Shown: positions 7,587 to 14,782, counted from the stretch's first letter. The stretch is DNA of 25,050 nt from RCIO01 sp035555795 (GCA_035555795.1 DATMGE010000008.1:1-25050); one strand, 5' to 3'. Notes: a model not told the origin generated them from the sequence alone. Made by a program: numbers and translations.

Positions 7587-9401
7587 ATGACGACGCCCCT
7601 TTCCCGCATCCGCAACTTCTCCATCGTGGCCCATATCGACCACGGCAAATCCACGCTGGCCGACCGGCTCATCCAGATGACCGGCGGGCTCGACGCGCGC
7701 GAGATGGCCGGCAAGGAGCAGGTGCTCGACAATATGGATATCGAGCGCGAGCGCGGTATCACCATCAAGGCCCAGACCGTGCGCCTCAACTACCGGGCGA
7801 AGGACGGACAGGACTACATCCTCAACCTCATCGACACGCCCGGTCATGTCGACTTCGCCTATGAGGTCTCGCGCAGCCTCAAGGCCTGCGAGGGCTCGCT
7901 TCTGGTGGTCGACGCCTCGCAGGGCGTCGAGGCGCAGACGCTTGCCAATGTCTATCAGGCGCTCGACGCCAATCACGAGATCGTCGTCGTCCTCAACAAG
8001 ATCGACCTGCCGGCCGCCGAGCCCGAGCGCATCAAGGAGCAGGTGGAGGAGGTCATCGGCCTCGACGCTTCCGACGCGGTGATGATCTCGGCCAAGACCG
8101 GCATCGGCATCGAGGACGTGCTGGAGGCCATCGTCACCCGCCTGCCCGCGCCGCCCGAGGGCGACGCCGCCAAGCCGCTCAAGGCGATGCTGGTCGATTC
8201 ATGGTACGACGCCTATCTCGGCGTCATCGTGCTCGTCCGCGTCATCGACGGCGTGCTGAAGAAGGGCCAGACCATCCGCATGATGGGCACCGGCGCGAAA
8301 TACCCCGTCGAGCGCACCGGCTATTTCACGCCCAAGATGATCCAGGCCGACGAGATCGGCCCCGGTGAGTTCGGCTTCATCACCGCCTCGATCAAGGAAG
8401 TGGCCGACACCCGCGTCGGCGACACGATCACGGAAGACCGCAAGCCCACGGCCGCGCCGCTGCCCGGCTTCAAGCCGGCCCAGCCGGTTGTCTTCTGCGG
8501 CCTCTTCCCCGTCGACGCTGCCGACTTCGAGGACCTGCGCGCCGCCATGGGCAAGCTGCGCCTCAACGATGCCAGCTTCTCCTACGAGATGGAGACCTCT
8601 GCCGCGCTCGGTTTCGGCTTCCGCTGCGGCTTTCTCGGCCTGCTCCACCTGGAAATCATCCAGGAGCGCCTGAGCCGCGAATTCGACCTCGACCTCATCG
8701 CCACCGCCCCCAGCGTGGTCTACCGCATGGTGATGACCTCGGGCGAGGTGAAGGAGTTGCACAACCCGGCCGACATGCCCGACGTGGTCAAGATCGCCCA
8801 TATCGAGGAGCCGTGGATCCGCGCCACCATCCTCACCCCCGACGACTATCTCGGCGCCATCCTGAAGCTGTGCCAGGACCGCCGCGGCATACAGGTCGAC
8901 CTCTCCTATGTCGGCAAGCGCGCCATGCTCACCTACGACCTGCCGCTCAACGAGGTGGTGTTCGACTTCTACGACCGGCTGAAGTCGATCTCCAAGGGCT
9001 ATGCCAGCTTCGACTACGCGCTCACCGACTATCGCGAGGGCGATCTGGTCAAGATGTCGATTCTCGTCAACGACGAGCCGGTCGACGCGCTCTCCATGCT
9101 GGTCCACCGCTCCGCGGCCGAAAAGCGCGGCCGCGTCATGTGCGAGAAGCTGAAAGAACTGATCCCGCAGCACATGTTCAAGATCCCCATCCAGGCCGCC
9201 ATCGGCGGCCGCATCGTCGCCCGCGAAACCATTTCCGCCCTGCGCAAGGACGTCACCGCCAAATGCTACGGCGGCGACGTGACCCGCAAGCGCAAGCTGC
9301 TGGAAAAGCAGAAAGAGGGCAAGAAACGCATGCGCCAGTTCGGCAAGGTCGACATCCCGCAGGAAGCGTTCATCCAGGCGTTGAAGATGGGGGATGGGTG
9401 A
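7587..9401 (+). CDS. lepA: Elongation factor 4 (LepA), ribosome back-translocase GTPase
   Basis: A 604-residue translational GTPase, close to the usual family length of about 600. G motifs are intact: AHIDHGKST (G1), DTPGHVDF (G3), NKID (G4) and SAKTG (G5). Domain II, the EF-G-like domains III and V, and the LepA-specific C-terminal domain follow, ending in the typical MRQFGKVDIPQEAFIQALK. LepA acts on 70S ribosomes and affects initiation and stalled elongation, especially under ionic stress. The ATG at 7587 matches the conserved N-terminus; an upstream in-frame start at 7503 would add a non-conserved 28-residue extension. No Shine-Dalgarno is visible before 7587, while a TATA-like hexamer sits about 10 nt upstream. 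The gene separates two defence or stress-type modules, so it appears to be a core gene flanked by accessory DNA. Confidence 0.98.
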   Translation: MTTPLSRIRNFSIVAHIDHGKSTLADRLIQMTGGLDAREMAGKEQVLDNMDIERERGITIKAQTVRLNYRAKDGQDYILNLIDTPGHVDFAYEVSRSLKACEGSLLVVDASQGVEAQTLANVYQALDANHEIVVVLNKIDLPAAEPERIKEQVEEVIGLDASDAVMISAKTGIGIEDVLEAIVTRLPAPPEGDAAKPLKAMLVDSWYDAYLGVIVLVRVIDGVLKKGQTIRMMGTGAKYPVERTGYFTPKMIQADEIGPGEFGFITASIKEVADTRVGDTITEDRKPTAAPLPGFKPAQPVVFCGLFPVDAADFEDLRAAMGKLRLNDASFSYEMETSAALGFGFRCGFLGLLHLEIIQERLSREFDLDLIATAPSVVYRMVMTSGEVKELHNPADMPDVVKIAHIEEPWIRATILTPDDYLGAILKLCQDRRGIQVDLSYVGKRAMLTYDLPLNEVVFDFYDRLKSISKGYASFDYALTDYREGDLVKMSILVNDEPVDALSMLVHRSAAEKRGRVMCEKLKELIPQHMFKIPIQAAIGGRIVARETISALRKDVTAKCYGGDVTRKRKLLEKQKEGKKRMRQFGKVDIPQEAFIQALKMGDG

Positions 9402-9443
9402 GCGTACCCTTGCTGCCGGCGTTCCCCAACCAGAGATGTCGGT

Positions 9444-9472
9444 CATGACGCCAGCGCACTTCAAGCTATAAT
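9444..9472 (+). promoter_or_regulatory. Candidate promoter of the Fic module
   Basis: CATGAC and a consensus TATAAT (9467-9472) are separated by 17 bp, close to the alphaproteobacterial sigma-70 pattern CTTGAC-N17-TATAAT. It points towards the antitoxin-Fic pair, leaving a leader of about 165 nt. A second, weaker TATATT lies at 9509-9514. Confidence 0.45.
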
Positions 9473-9524
9473 TGTATGCACTTAGCTTCGTGAGGGGCAA
9501 TCAACCCATATATTGGTGCCAGGG

Positions 9525-9558
9525 TGATATCGGATCAAAAATTTGATCGCGCATATCA
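9525..9558. promoter_or_regulatory. 34-bp dyad upstream of the antitoxin-Fic pair (candidate operator)
   Basis: The core is GATCAAA-AA-TTTGATC (9533-9548). It is flanked symmetrically by TGATAT on the left and ATATCA on the right, giving an imperfect palindrome of 34 bp. It lies just downstream of two promoter-like hexamers and about 85 bp before the antitoxin start, a typical location for an autoregulatory toxin-antitoxin operator. That role is inferred from position only; neither protein in the pair has an obvious DNA-binding domain. Confidence 0.5.
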
Positions 9559-9644
9559 ATGACATCAGTTGGCATCCTCACAAGGCTCGCGCATGTTAAT
9601 GTGTGTAGTGATTTGCGGATAGATGCAGCCGCTGGAGAATGACG

Positions 9645-9824
9645 ATGACGGATGCTCTCAAAAAATTGATCGACGCGACGAGAACGCTTGATCAGTCAGC
9701 TCGCGAGAAAGAGCAGCAGCGCCGTAGTTTTGCTTACGGCAACACCAAATTCGAGAATGATCGTATCACCCGTGAGATGGTCGATCGTCAGGCTGAACTG
9801 CTGGACAGGCACGCCAAACGTTGA
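9645..9824 (+). CDS. Putative antitoxin of a Fic toxin-antitoxin pair
   Basis: A 59-residue, mostly helical, highly charged protein (Lys/Arg/Glu/Gln-rich) ending 10 nt before the Fic start. Its centre, SFAYGNTKFENDRITREM, resembles the inhibitory-helix region of Fic proteins, where (S/T)xxxE(G/N) places a Glu in the ATP site and blocks AMPylation. Here the register reads N33-T-K-F-E37-N38: the Glu and the following Asn are present, but the usual Ser/Thr is Asn. This supports a class I arrangement, with the inhibitory helix supplied by a separate small protein. Two ATGs are possible (9639 and 9645). GGAG lies 1 nt before the first and 7 nt before the second, so the second is chosen. The DNA is visibly AT-richer than its surroundings. 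Antitoxin function is inferred from position and motif. Confidence 0.75.
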   Translation: MTDALKKLIDATRTLDQSAREKEQQRRSFAYGNTKFENDRITREMVDRQAELLDRHAKR

Positions 9825-9834
9825 GCGCATCTAG

Positions 9835-10491
9835 ATGACGGATCAGACGCAGCGACACAGTAGGGCACTCGAAGCCGAGCTTTTGTCTGATCCTCAAGAG
9901 AAGGCCGAGGCTGAAGCGAGAAACGGCCTTCGCCAATACGACTATGGCGTTCAGGTAATCCACCAAGCATTGGAGCGCAGTGCTTTCAAGCTGCGACCCT
10001 CGCTTGTTTTGACGCTTCAGCGCGAAGCACTTGCCGGCATCAGCGCGTATGCAGGTAATTTTCGACCGGCTGGTGTCGAAATTGTAGGGAGTAAGCATAA
10101 ACCCGTTGATGCTCATCTCGTACCAGAACTTGTCGAAGATCTCTGCGAATACATCAATGATAAATGGGATGAACAGACTGCCATTCATCTTGCATCATAT
10201 GTGATGTGGCGTTTGAATTGGATACATCCGTTTGCAGACGGCAACGGTCGAACTTCACGAATTCTCTCTTATGTCGTGCTGTCGATTCGCGCTCAAAGCG
10301 TCTTTCCGGGCACGCCGACCATACCGGAACAGATCGTAGATAATCGGAATCCCTATTTCGACGCGCTCGACGCTGCCGATGCAGCGTGGAACGAAGGTCT
10401 CCTCGATCTCTCAAAAATGGAGGAACTGTTGTCCGGAATGCTCGCTCGCCAACTCACGAATGCCTACGAAAAGGCAGGCGGAAAAGTCTGA
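9835..10491 (+). CDS. Fic-domain protein adenylyltransferase (putative toxin)
   Basis: A 218-residue Fic protein. The active-site motif HPFADGNGRTSR (131-142) matches the canonical HPFx(D/E)GNGRxxR completely, so it should be competent to transfer AMP from ATP to a Ser, Thr or Tyr of a target protein. The substrate-positioning flap is recognisable upstream (about residues 74-100, FRPAGVEIVGSKHKPVDAHL). No inhibitory (S/T)xxxE(G/N) helix is seen in the protein itself, which fits the separate small protein encoded 10 nt upstream. Bacterial class I Fic toxins of this kind are known to modify topoisomerases, but the target here is unknown. The start has little Shine-Dalgarno, suggesting translational coupling to the antitoxin. 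AT-rich composition compared with lepA and glcB suggests horizontal acquisition. Confidence 0.92.
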   Translation: MTDQTQRHSRALEAELLSDPQEKAEAEARNGLRQYDYGVQVIHQALERSAFKLRPSLVLTLQREALAGISAYAGNFRPAGVEIVGSKHKPVDAHLVPELVEDLCEYINDKWDEQTAIHLASYVMWRLNWIHPFADGNGRTSRILSYVVLSIRAQSVFPGTPTIPEQIVDNRNPYFDALDAADAAWNEGLLDLSKMEELLSGMLARQLTNAYEKAGGKV

Positions 10492-11059
10492 GTATCTAAG
10501 AAGCCAGCGTATTCGATCGTCTTGCTATCTTTGCCGGTTGTCTCGGGCGTCTTTGCGCAGAAGGTGATAAGCATCTCAGTTGCAGTTGGGCAGGTTCGGT
10601 AATTCATTTCGAGCATGACGGTTTGGTATGTCAGAATAGGGGTGTTGCTTTGAAATAGCAGCAGACCAGCAAAAACGGCGCGGACACGAATTCCTACTTC
10701 ATCGCCGCCAACTACCTCCATTTCCGCGCTTTCACCCACCGCCCGCTCCAACTTTATCCCCGCCCTCCACCACTCCCCCATACTCCGCCTCAGCTCCCTC
10801 GCGGGAAGCGGATGGCCACCGACCGTTCGCGAGGGCGCCGGTGCCGGATCGGGCAGGCTTCGTTAGCCTGCCTGGGCGATGAGCCCTCAGGTCCGGGCGC
10901 TTGAAAGGTGCCAAAGGCACCCGGCGCAAGAACACCGGCGGGCGCATGGCAAGGCGTCGCATAACAAAATCACACAGGCGTCTGCCATGCGCCCGCTTCC
11001 CACCCGCGCGTCCTGCGCGCGGGAACGCATGGTGCTGGCCCTATCCCGAGGAGGTTGTC
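10492..11059. other. 568-bp region without a convincing gene; right half highly structured
   Basis: No frame in this stretch has a credible start, ribosome binding site and protein-like composition. From 10732 to about 10800 it is pyrimidine-rich and low in complexity. From 10852 onwards it contains a succession of perfect inverted repeats (described separately), ending at the ribosome binding site of the gene at 11060. It may be decayed DNA at the right boundary of the Fic insertion, a long leader, or an RNA gene. Confidence 0.6.
10852..11023 (+). ncRNA. Candidate structured RNA or long structured leader
   Basis: Four perfect stem-loops lie in 172 bp. They are GGCAGGCT / AGCCTGCC with a TCGTT loop (10852-10872); GGTGCC-AAA-GGCACC (10907-10921); a 14-bp stem GCGGGCGCATGGCA / TGCCATGCGCCCGC (10938-10951 with 10983-10996) whose 31-nt loop starts and ends with the direct repeat AGGCGTC; and CCCGCGCG / CGCGCGGG with a 5-nt loop (11003-11023). 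The start codon of the small Cys-rich gene follows 37 nt after the last stem. I do not recognise a known RNA family. Strand is assigned only because of the downstream gene; the repeats are symmetric. Confidence 0.4.
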
Positions 11060-11332
11060 ATGGTCCGCAGACGAAAGAACATGCCCGCGACTGTCAGTTC
11101 CGAGACCCGGCTGCCCTACGTCGTCAACGAGGCGCTGCAGCTGGCGGTCTCCACCGCCGCGAGCTTTGCCGGCGAGGGGCCGGATTGCGAGAGGCGCGCC
11201 TGCCGGCAGGCCGGGCGCTGCTGCGCCGCCGCCGCGGGCGAGTGGTGCCAGCGGCCCCTGCCGCCGCATGTGCACGATCAGGCGCTCGCCATGATGGTCT
11301 TCGCCACGCGCCTTATGCTCAGGGTGCCTTGA
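11060..11332 (+). CDS. Small Cys-rich conserved-type hypothetical protein
   Basis: A 90-residue basic protein. A very good ribosome binding site (GAGGAGG, 5 nt spacer) precedes the ATG, which is strong evidence for a real gene. Five cysteines cluster in the middle: C43, C48, C54, C55 and C63, in the context CERRACRQAGRCC. There is no signal peptide, so it is probably cytoplasmic, where such a cluster could bind a metal ion. The N-terminus is Arg/Lys-rich and the C-terminal half is helical. Similar short proteins with a CxRRxCRRxxRC pattern are, to my recollection, common in Rhizobiales, but I know no function. It follows directly after the structured region. Confidence 0.65.
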   Translation: MVRRRKNMPATVSSETRLPYVVNEALQLAVSTAASFAGEGPDCERRACRQAGRCCAAAAGEWCQRPLPPHVHDQALAMMVFATRLMLRVP

Positions 11333-11401
11333 ACGGCTGCCGTGGCGGCAGAATGCGCGCAGCCGCTTTCCCGCCGCATTGCAATTGCCTATGCCGGTCG
11401 C

Positions 11402-11551
11402 ATGCGCTTCGTCCTGCTTCTCCTACCGCTGCTTCTCGCCGCCTGTTCGACGGCCCGTGCGCCGGTTCCGCCGCCGGCGCCGCGCGCCGAGCGGCTTGTG
11501 CCCGGCATCACGCCGCTCACGGTCGAGCAGGAGCGCGAATTGCAGCGCTGA
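11402..11551 (+). CDS. Small lipoprotein
   Basis: A 49-residue precursor with a short positively charged start, a hydrophobic core (FVLLLLPLLL) and a lipobox LAAC, with the Cys at residue 15. The mature peptide would be only about 35 residues, Pro/Ala-rich at first (ARAPVPPPAPRAE) and ending EQERELQR. It should be lipidated by Lgt, cleaved by LspA and N-acylated by Lnt (the lnt gene is in this window), then inserted in the inner or outer membrane. The ribosome binding site is weak, and an in-frame start at 11342 would spoil the signal peptide. Function unknown. Confidence 0.55.
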   Translation: MRFVLLLLPLLLAACSTARAPVPPPAPRAERLVPGITPLTVEQERELQR

Positions 11552-11700
11552 GCGTTTTGCAGCCAGGCGGAAACGCCCGGCGTCGCGCAATGCGGCTAGG
11601 CAGGCACTCCCGCGCAATTCCCCCGGCTGCGGAGCCCTCCCGCTGCTGTGGCTGAAAGCCGCGCCCCCTATCTGCCTTCGGGGCGGCATGCCATGCGGCA

Positions 11701-11727
11701 GGCGCGGCAAGCCGCCGCGTCTTTTTT
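11701..11727 (+). terminator. Intrinsic terminator located in the leader of the exported Cys-rich gene
   Basis: A 7-bp stem, GGCGCGG with CCGCGTC (one G-T pair), and a 7-nt loop are followed immediately by six T residues (11722-11727). This is the classical form of a Rho-independent terminator. It ends only 13 nt before the ATG of the next gene and directly abuts that gene's GGGGG ribosome binding site. It may end the lipoprotein transcript or act as an attenuator for the downstream gene. Confidence 0.65.
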
Positions 11728-11740
11728 GGGGGTCAATCAC

Positions 11741-12118
11741 ATGTTTACCATCCGCTCAGCCGGCCGCGCCCTGCTGGCCGCCTCGCTGGCATCCGTCTTC
11801 GCAGCGCCCGTCGCCTTGGCCGACGACGTCACTTTCGTGATGAAGAATTCGCATCCCAATGCGGTCGAGCTCGAGCTCTACAGCCAGGATCGCGACCATG
11901 TCTGGCCGGGCGGCAATCAGGTCTACTATCTCGACGACGGCGAGACCAAGGAAGTGCCGCTGTCGTGCAGGTCGGGCGAGACCATCTGCTATGGCGCCTG
12001 GGTTTCCGGCGACAAGGGCACCTATTGGGGCGTCGGCCCGGATGACAAGGAGAGCTGCGAGGACTGCTGCTACACCTGCGAGGGCGGCCAGACCGAGGAG
12101 ATCGACCTCGTTCCGTAA
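11741..12118 (+). CDS. Exported six-Cys small protein of unknown function
   Basis: A 125-residue precursor with a Sec signal peptide (hydrophobic core about residues 8-22, cleavage after VALA at residue 27). The mature protein is about 98 residues, acidic, and rich in Gly, Asp, Glu and aromatic residues. Six cysteines (C76, C83, C106, C109, C110, C113; the last four as CEDCCYTC) could form three disulfides in the periplasm or outside. The N-terminal half (VTFVMKNSHPNAVELELYSQDR) looks beta-rich. GGGGG before the ATG can serve as ribosome binding site, with a 9-nt spacer. I do not recognise a named family. The terminator immediately upstream makes its expression control interesting. Confidence 0.75.
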   Translation: MFTIRSAGRALLAASLASVFAAPVALADDVTFVMKNSHPNAVELELYSQDRDHVWPGGNQVYYLDDGETKEVPLSCRSGETICYGAWVSGDKGTYWGVGPDDKESCEDCCYTCEGGQTEEIDLVP

Positions 12119-12150
12119 GGACGATGCGGCCCGCCCGCCATCACCGCTCC

Positions 12151-12444
12151 TCAGGCGCGGTAGAGCCGCACCGGCTTTTCGCTGCGCCTGAGCACGCCCT
12201 TGGCCTCGAGGTCGAGCTGGACGCATTTGATCCACCAGCCCGCCTTGTCGCCGCCGGGGAAGAGGTCCTGCGGCAGGTGGGGCAGGGCCGCGGCCTTCAC
12301 CTGCGCCACCGTCATGCCGGGCGCGGCATCGGGCAGCACCTTGAGCATCGCCGCCTTCATCGCTTCATATTTGCCGGCGTCCACCCTGCGGCGCGAGCCC
12401 GACGAGACGATATTCTCCACTTCGATCGTTGCGGCCTTGGCCAT
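12151..12444 (-). CDS. DUF6958-like small protein
   Basis: A 97-residue soluble protein convergent with the exported Cys-rich gene and divergent from glcB. It reads VENIVSSGSRRRVDAGKYEAMKAAML near the start, then a small helical domain with LPHLPQDLFPGGDKAGWWIKCVQLDLEAKGV, and ends RPVRLYRA-like. This arrangement (two helices, a conserved Gly-Trp-Trp, then a helix and terminal strand) resembles a winged-helix fold and the family I remember as DUF6958; that name is from memory and unverified. The ATG at 12444 is preceded by AAGGGA with a 6-nt spacer. A longer frame starting at 12498 lacks a ribosome binding site. Role unknown; DNA binding is only a structural guess. Confidence 0.75.
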   Translation of the reverse strand: MAKAATIEVENIVSSGSRRRVDAGKYEAMKAAMLKVLPDAAPGMTVAQVKAAALPHLPQDLFPGGDKAGWWIKCVQLDLEAKGVLRRSEKPVRLYRA

Positions 12445-12544
12445 GCGCTTTCCCTTTCTGCGTTGCGTTCCGTCCAAGGACGTTCCGCATCGTCCCATCC
12501 CGACATGCGGCGATCGGCGTGAAGCACTTTCCGCCCTGCGAGAA

Positions 12545-12573
12545 TTGACCCGCCTTTGCCGTCATGCCAATCC
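12545..12573 (+). promoter_or_regulatory. Candidate promoter of glcB
   Basis: A good -35 element (ATTGAC / TTGACC, 12545-12550) lies about 60 bp before the glcB start. At 17-18 bp spacing only a weak -10 (CCAATC / CAATCC) is present, so this is a tentative call. Confidence 0.25.
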
Positions 12574-12607
12574 CGGGCGGTATTTTCTCGAAGGGTGGAG
12601 CGCCGAC

Positions 12608-14782
12608 ATGACGGATCGCATCAACAGGAACGGCCTTCAGGTGGCGGCCGATCTCGCGCAGTTCATCGACACGGAGGTGCTGCCCGGCACCGGCGTGGCG
12701 CCCGACGCCTTCTGGCGCGATTTTTCCGCCATCGCCCACGACCTCGCGCCGAAGAACCGTGCGCTGCTCGCCCGCCGCGACGAATTGCAGGAAAAGATCG
12801 ACGCCTGGTACCGCGCCAATGGCGCGCCGTCCGACATGGGAGCCTATGAGGGCTTCCTGCGCGAGATCGGCTATCTCGTGCCGGAAGGCAGCGATTTTTC
12901 GGTGGCCACCGAAAATGTCGACCCCGAGATCGCGACCATCGCCGGGCCGCAGCTCGTCGTACCGGTCATGAACGCCCGCTACGCTCTCAACGCTGCCAAT
13001 GCGCGCTGGGGCTCGCTCTACGACGCGCTCTACGGCACCGACGCCATTGCCGAGACCGACGGCGCGGAGAAGGGCAAGGGCTACAATCCCGTGCGCGGCG
13101 GGAAGGTCATCGCCTGGGCGCGCGATTTCCTCGACCGCTCCGCCCCGCTCGACGGCGCGTCGTGGACGGACATTGACAGCCTCGAGGTGGAGGGCGGCAG
13201 GCTGGTCGCGAAGGTTGCCGGCAAGGCGGTTTCCCTGAAGGGCGCGGCGCATTTCGCCGGCTATACCGGCGAGGCGGCGTCGCCGAAGTCGGTCCTGCTC
13301 GCCACCAACGGCCTGCATGCCGAGATCGTCATCGACCGCGCCCATCCGATCGGCAAGACCGACAAGGCCGGCATTGCCGACGTCGTGCTGGAATCCGCCC
13401 TCACCACCATCCAGGACTGCGAGGATTCCATCGCAGCGGTGGATTCGGAGGACAAGGTCGTCGCCTATCGCAACTGGCTCGGCTTGATGAAGGGCGATCT
13501 GGCCGAGGAGATCGAGAAGGGCGGCAAGACCTTCACCCGCCGCCTCAACCCCGACCGCGACTATGTCGGCCCGGACGGAAAACCCTTCACGCTGCCCGGC
13601 CGCTCGCTGATGCTGGTTCGCAATGTCGGCCACCTGATGACCAATCCGGCGATCCTGCTGGACGGCGGCGCGGAGATTCCCGAAGGCATCATGGACGCCA
13701 TGGTGACGGCGGCGATCGCCCTGCACGATATCGGGCCGAAGGGCCGCCGCGCCAACAGCCGCGCCGGCTCCATGTATGTCGTCAAGCCGAAGATGCACGG
13801 CCCCGACGAGGTCGCCTTCGCGGTCGAACTTTTCGATCGCGTCGAGGCGGCGCTCGGCATGGCGCCCAACACGATCAAGATGGGCATCATGGACGAGGAG
13901 CGCCGTACCACGGTCAACCTCAAGGAATGCATCCGCGCGGCGAAGGACCGCGTGGTCTTCATCAATACCGGCTTCCTCGACCGCACCGGTGACGAGATCC
14001 ACACCTCGATGGAGGCTGGCCCGATGATCCGCAAGGGCGATATGAAGCAGGCCGCCTGGATCGGCGCTTACGAGCAGTGGAACGTCGACATCGGGCTGGA
14101 ATGCGGCCTGTCGGGCCATGCGCAGATCGGCAAAGGCATGTGGGCCATGCCCGACCTGATGGCCGCCATGCTGGAGCAGAAGATCGGCCATCCCAAGGCC
14201 GGCGCCAACACTGCCTGGGTGCCGTCGCCGACGGCGGCCACGCTGCACGCAACGCACTATCACCAGGTCGACGTTGCGCAGGTGCAGGCGGGCCTGAAGT
14301 CGCGTGCCCGTGCAAAGCTCTCCGACATCCTGTCCGTGCCTGTCGCGACGCGGCCCAACTGGTCGCCGGAAGACATCCAGAAGGAGCTGGACAACAATGC
14401 GCAGGGCATATTGGGCTATGTGGTGCGCTGGATCGACCAGGGTGTCGGCTGCTCCAAGGTGCCCGACATCAACGATGTCGGCCTGATGGAGGACCGTGCC
14501 ACCCTGCGTATTTCTTCGCAGCACATCGCCAACTGGCTGCATCACAAGGTCTGCACGCAGGACCAGGTGATGGAGACGATGAAGCGCATGGCGAAGGTCG
14601 TGGATCGGCAGAATGAAGGCGATCCGCTCTATCGCCCCATGGCGCCGGACTATGACGGCTCCATCGCCTTCCAGGCCGCCTGCGACCTCGTCTTCAAGGG
14701 CCGCGTGCAGCCAAGCGGCTATACCGAGCCGATCCTGCATGCCCGCAGGCTGGAACTGAAGGCAAAGGACAGCGCGGCTTAG
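12608..14782 (+). CDS. glcB: Malate synthase G
   Basis: A 724-residue cytoplasmic enzyme, the normal length for isoform G, condensing glyoxylate with acetyl-CoA to malate in the glyoxylate and glycolate assimilation pathways. Recognisable blocks are the N-terminal clasp, YVVKPKMHGPDEVAF, MGIMDEERRTTVNLKECI (from residue 425), GFLDRTGDEIHTSMEAG, and the C-terminal MEDRATLRISSQHIANWL. In the last block Asp629 aligns with the catalytic base known as Asp631 in E. coli. The ATG at 12608 has GGTGGAG with a 7-nt spacer. A much longer in-frame extension to 12200 overlaps the DUF6958-like gene and is rejected. It is followed after 20 nt by tsaB, so read-through into the tRNA-modification cluster is possible. 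No isocitrate lyase gene is in the window. Confidence 0.98.
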   Translation: MTDRINRNGLQVAADLAQFIDTEVLPGTGVAPDAFWRDFSAIAHDLAPKNRALLARRDELQEKIDAWYRANGAPSDMGAYEGFLREIGYLVPEGSDFSVATENVDPEIATIAGPQLVVPVMNARYALNAANARWGSLYDALYGTDAIAETDGAEKGKGYNPVRGGKVIAWARDFLDRSAPLDGASWTDIDSLEVEGGRLVAKVAGKAVSLKGAAHFAGYTGEAASPKSVLLATNGLHAEIVIDRAHPIGKTDKAGIADVVLESALTTIQDCEDSIAAVDSEDKVVAYRNWLGLMKGDLAEEIEKGGKTFTRRLNPDRDYVGPDGKPFTLPGRSLMLVRNVGHLMTNPAILLDGGAEIPEGIMDAMVTAAIALHDIGPKGRRANSRAGSMYVVKPKMHGPDEVAFAVELFDRVEAALGMAPNTIKMGIMDEERRTTVNLKECIRAAKDRVVFINTGFLDRTGDEIHTSMEAGPMIRKGDMKQAAWIGAYEQWNVDIGLECGLSGHAQIGKGMWAMPDLMAAMLEQKIGHPKAGANTAWVPSPTAATLHATHYHQVDVAQVQAGLKSRARAKLSDILSVPVATRPNWSPEDIQKELDNNAQGILGYVVRWIDQGVGCSKVPDINDVGLMEDRATLRISSQHIANWLHHKVCTQDQVMETMKRMAKVVDRQNEGDPLYRPMAPDYDGSIAFQAACDLVFKGRVQPSGYTEPILHARRLELKAKDSAA

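Noticed and set aside
10464..10781. A 105-residue minus-strand frame overlapping the end of fic
   Set aside because: It has no ribosome binding site, its first 35 residues look like shadow sequence, and it overlaps the Fic C-terminus. The section MEMNYRTCPTATEMLITFCA looks more protein-like, so a decayed gene cannot be excluded, but evidence is too thin to annotate.
10887..10897. TCAGGTCCGGG resembling the conserved SRP RNA stretch CAGGTCCGGAAGGAAGCAGCC
   Set aside because: The match stops after the first few bases; the GGAAGGAAGCAGCC part that defines the SRP Alu/S-domain tetraloop region is absent.
12200..12607. A 136-residue N-terminal extension of malate synthase G
   Set aside because: It overlaps the minus-strand DUF6958-like gene, while the ATG at 12608 has a good ribosome binding site and gives the standard family length.
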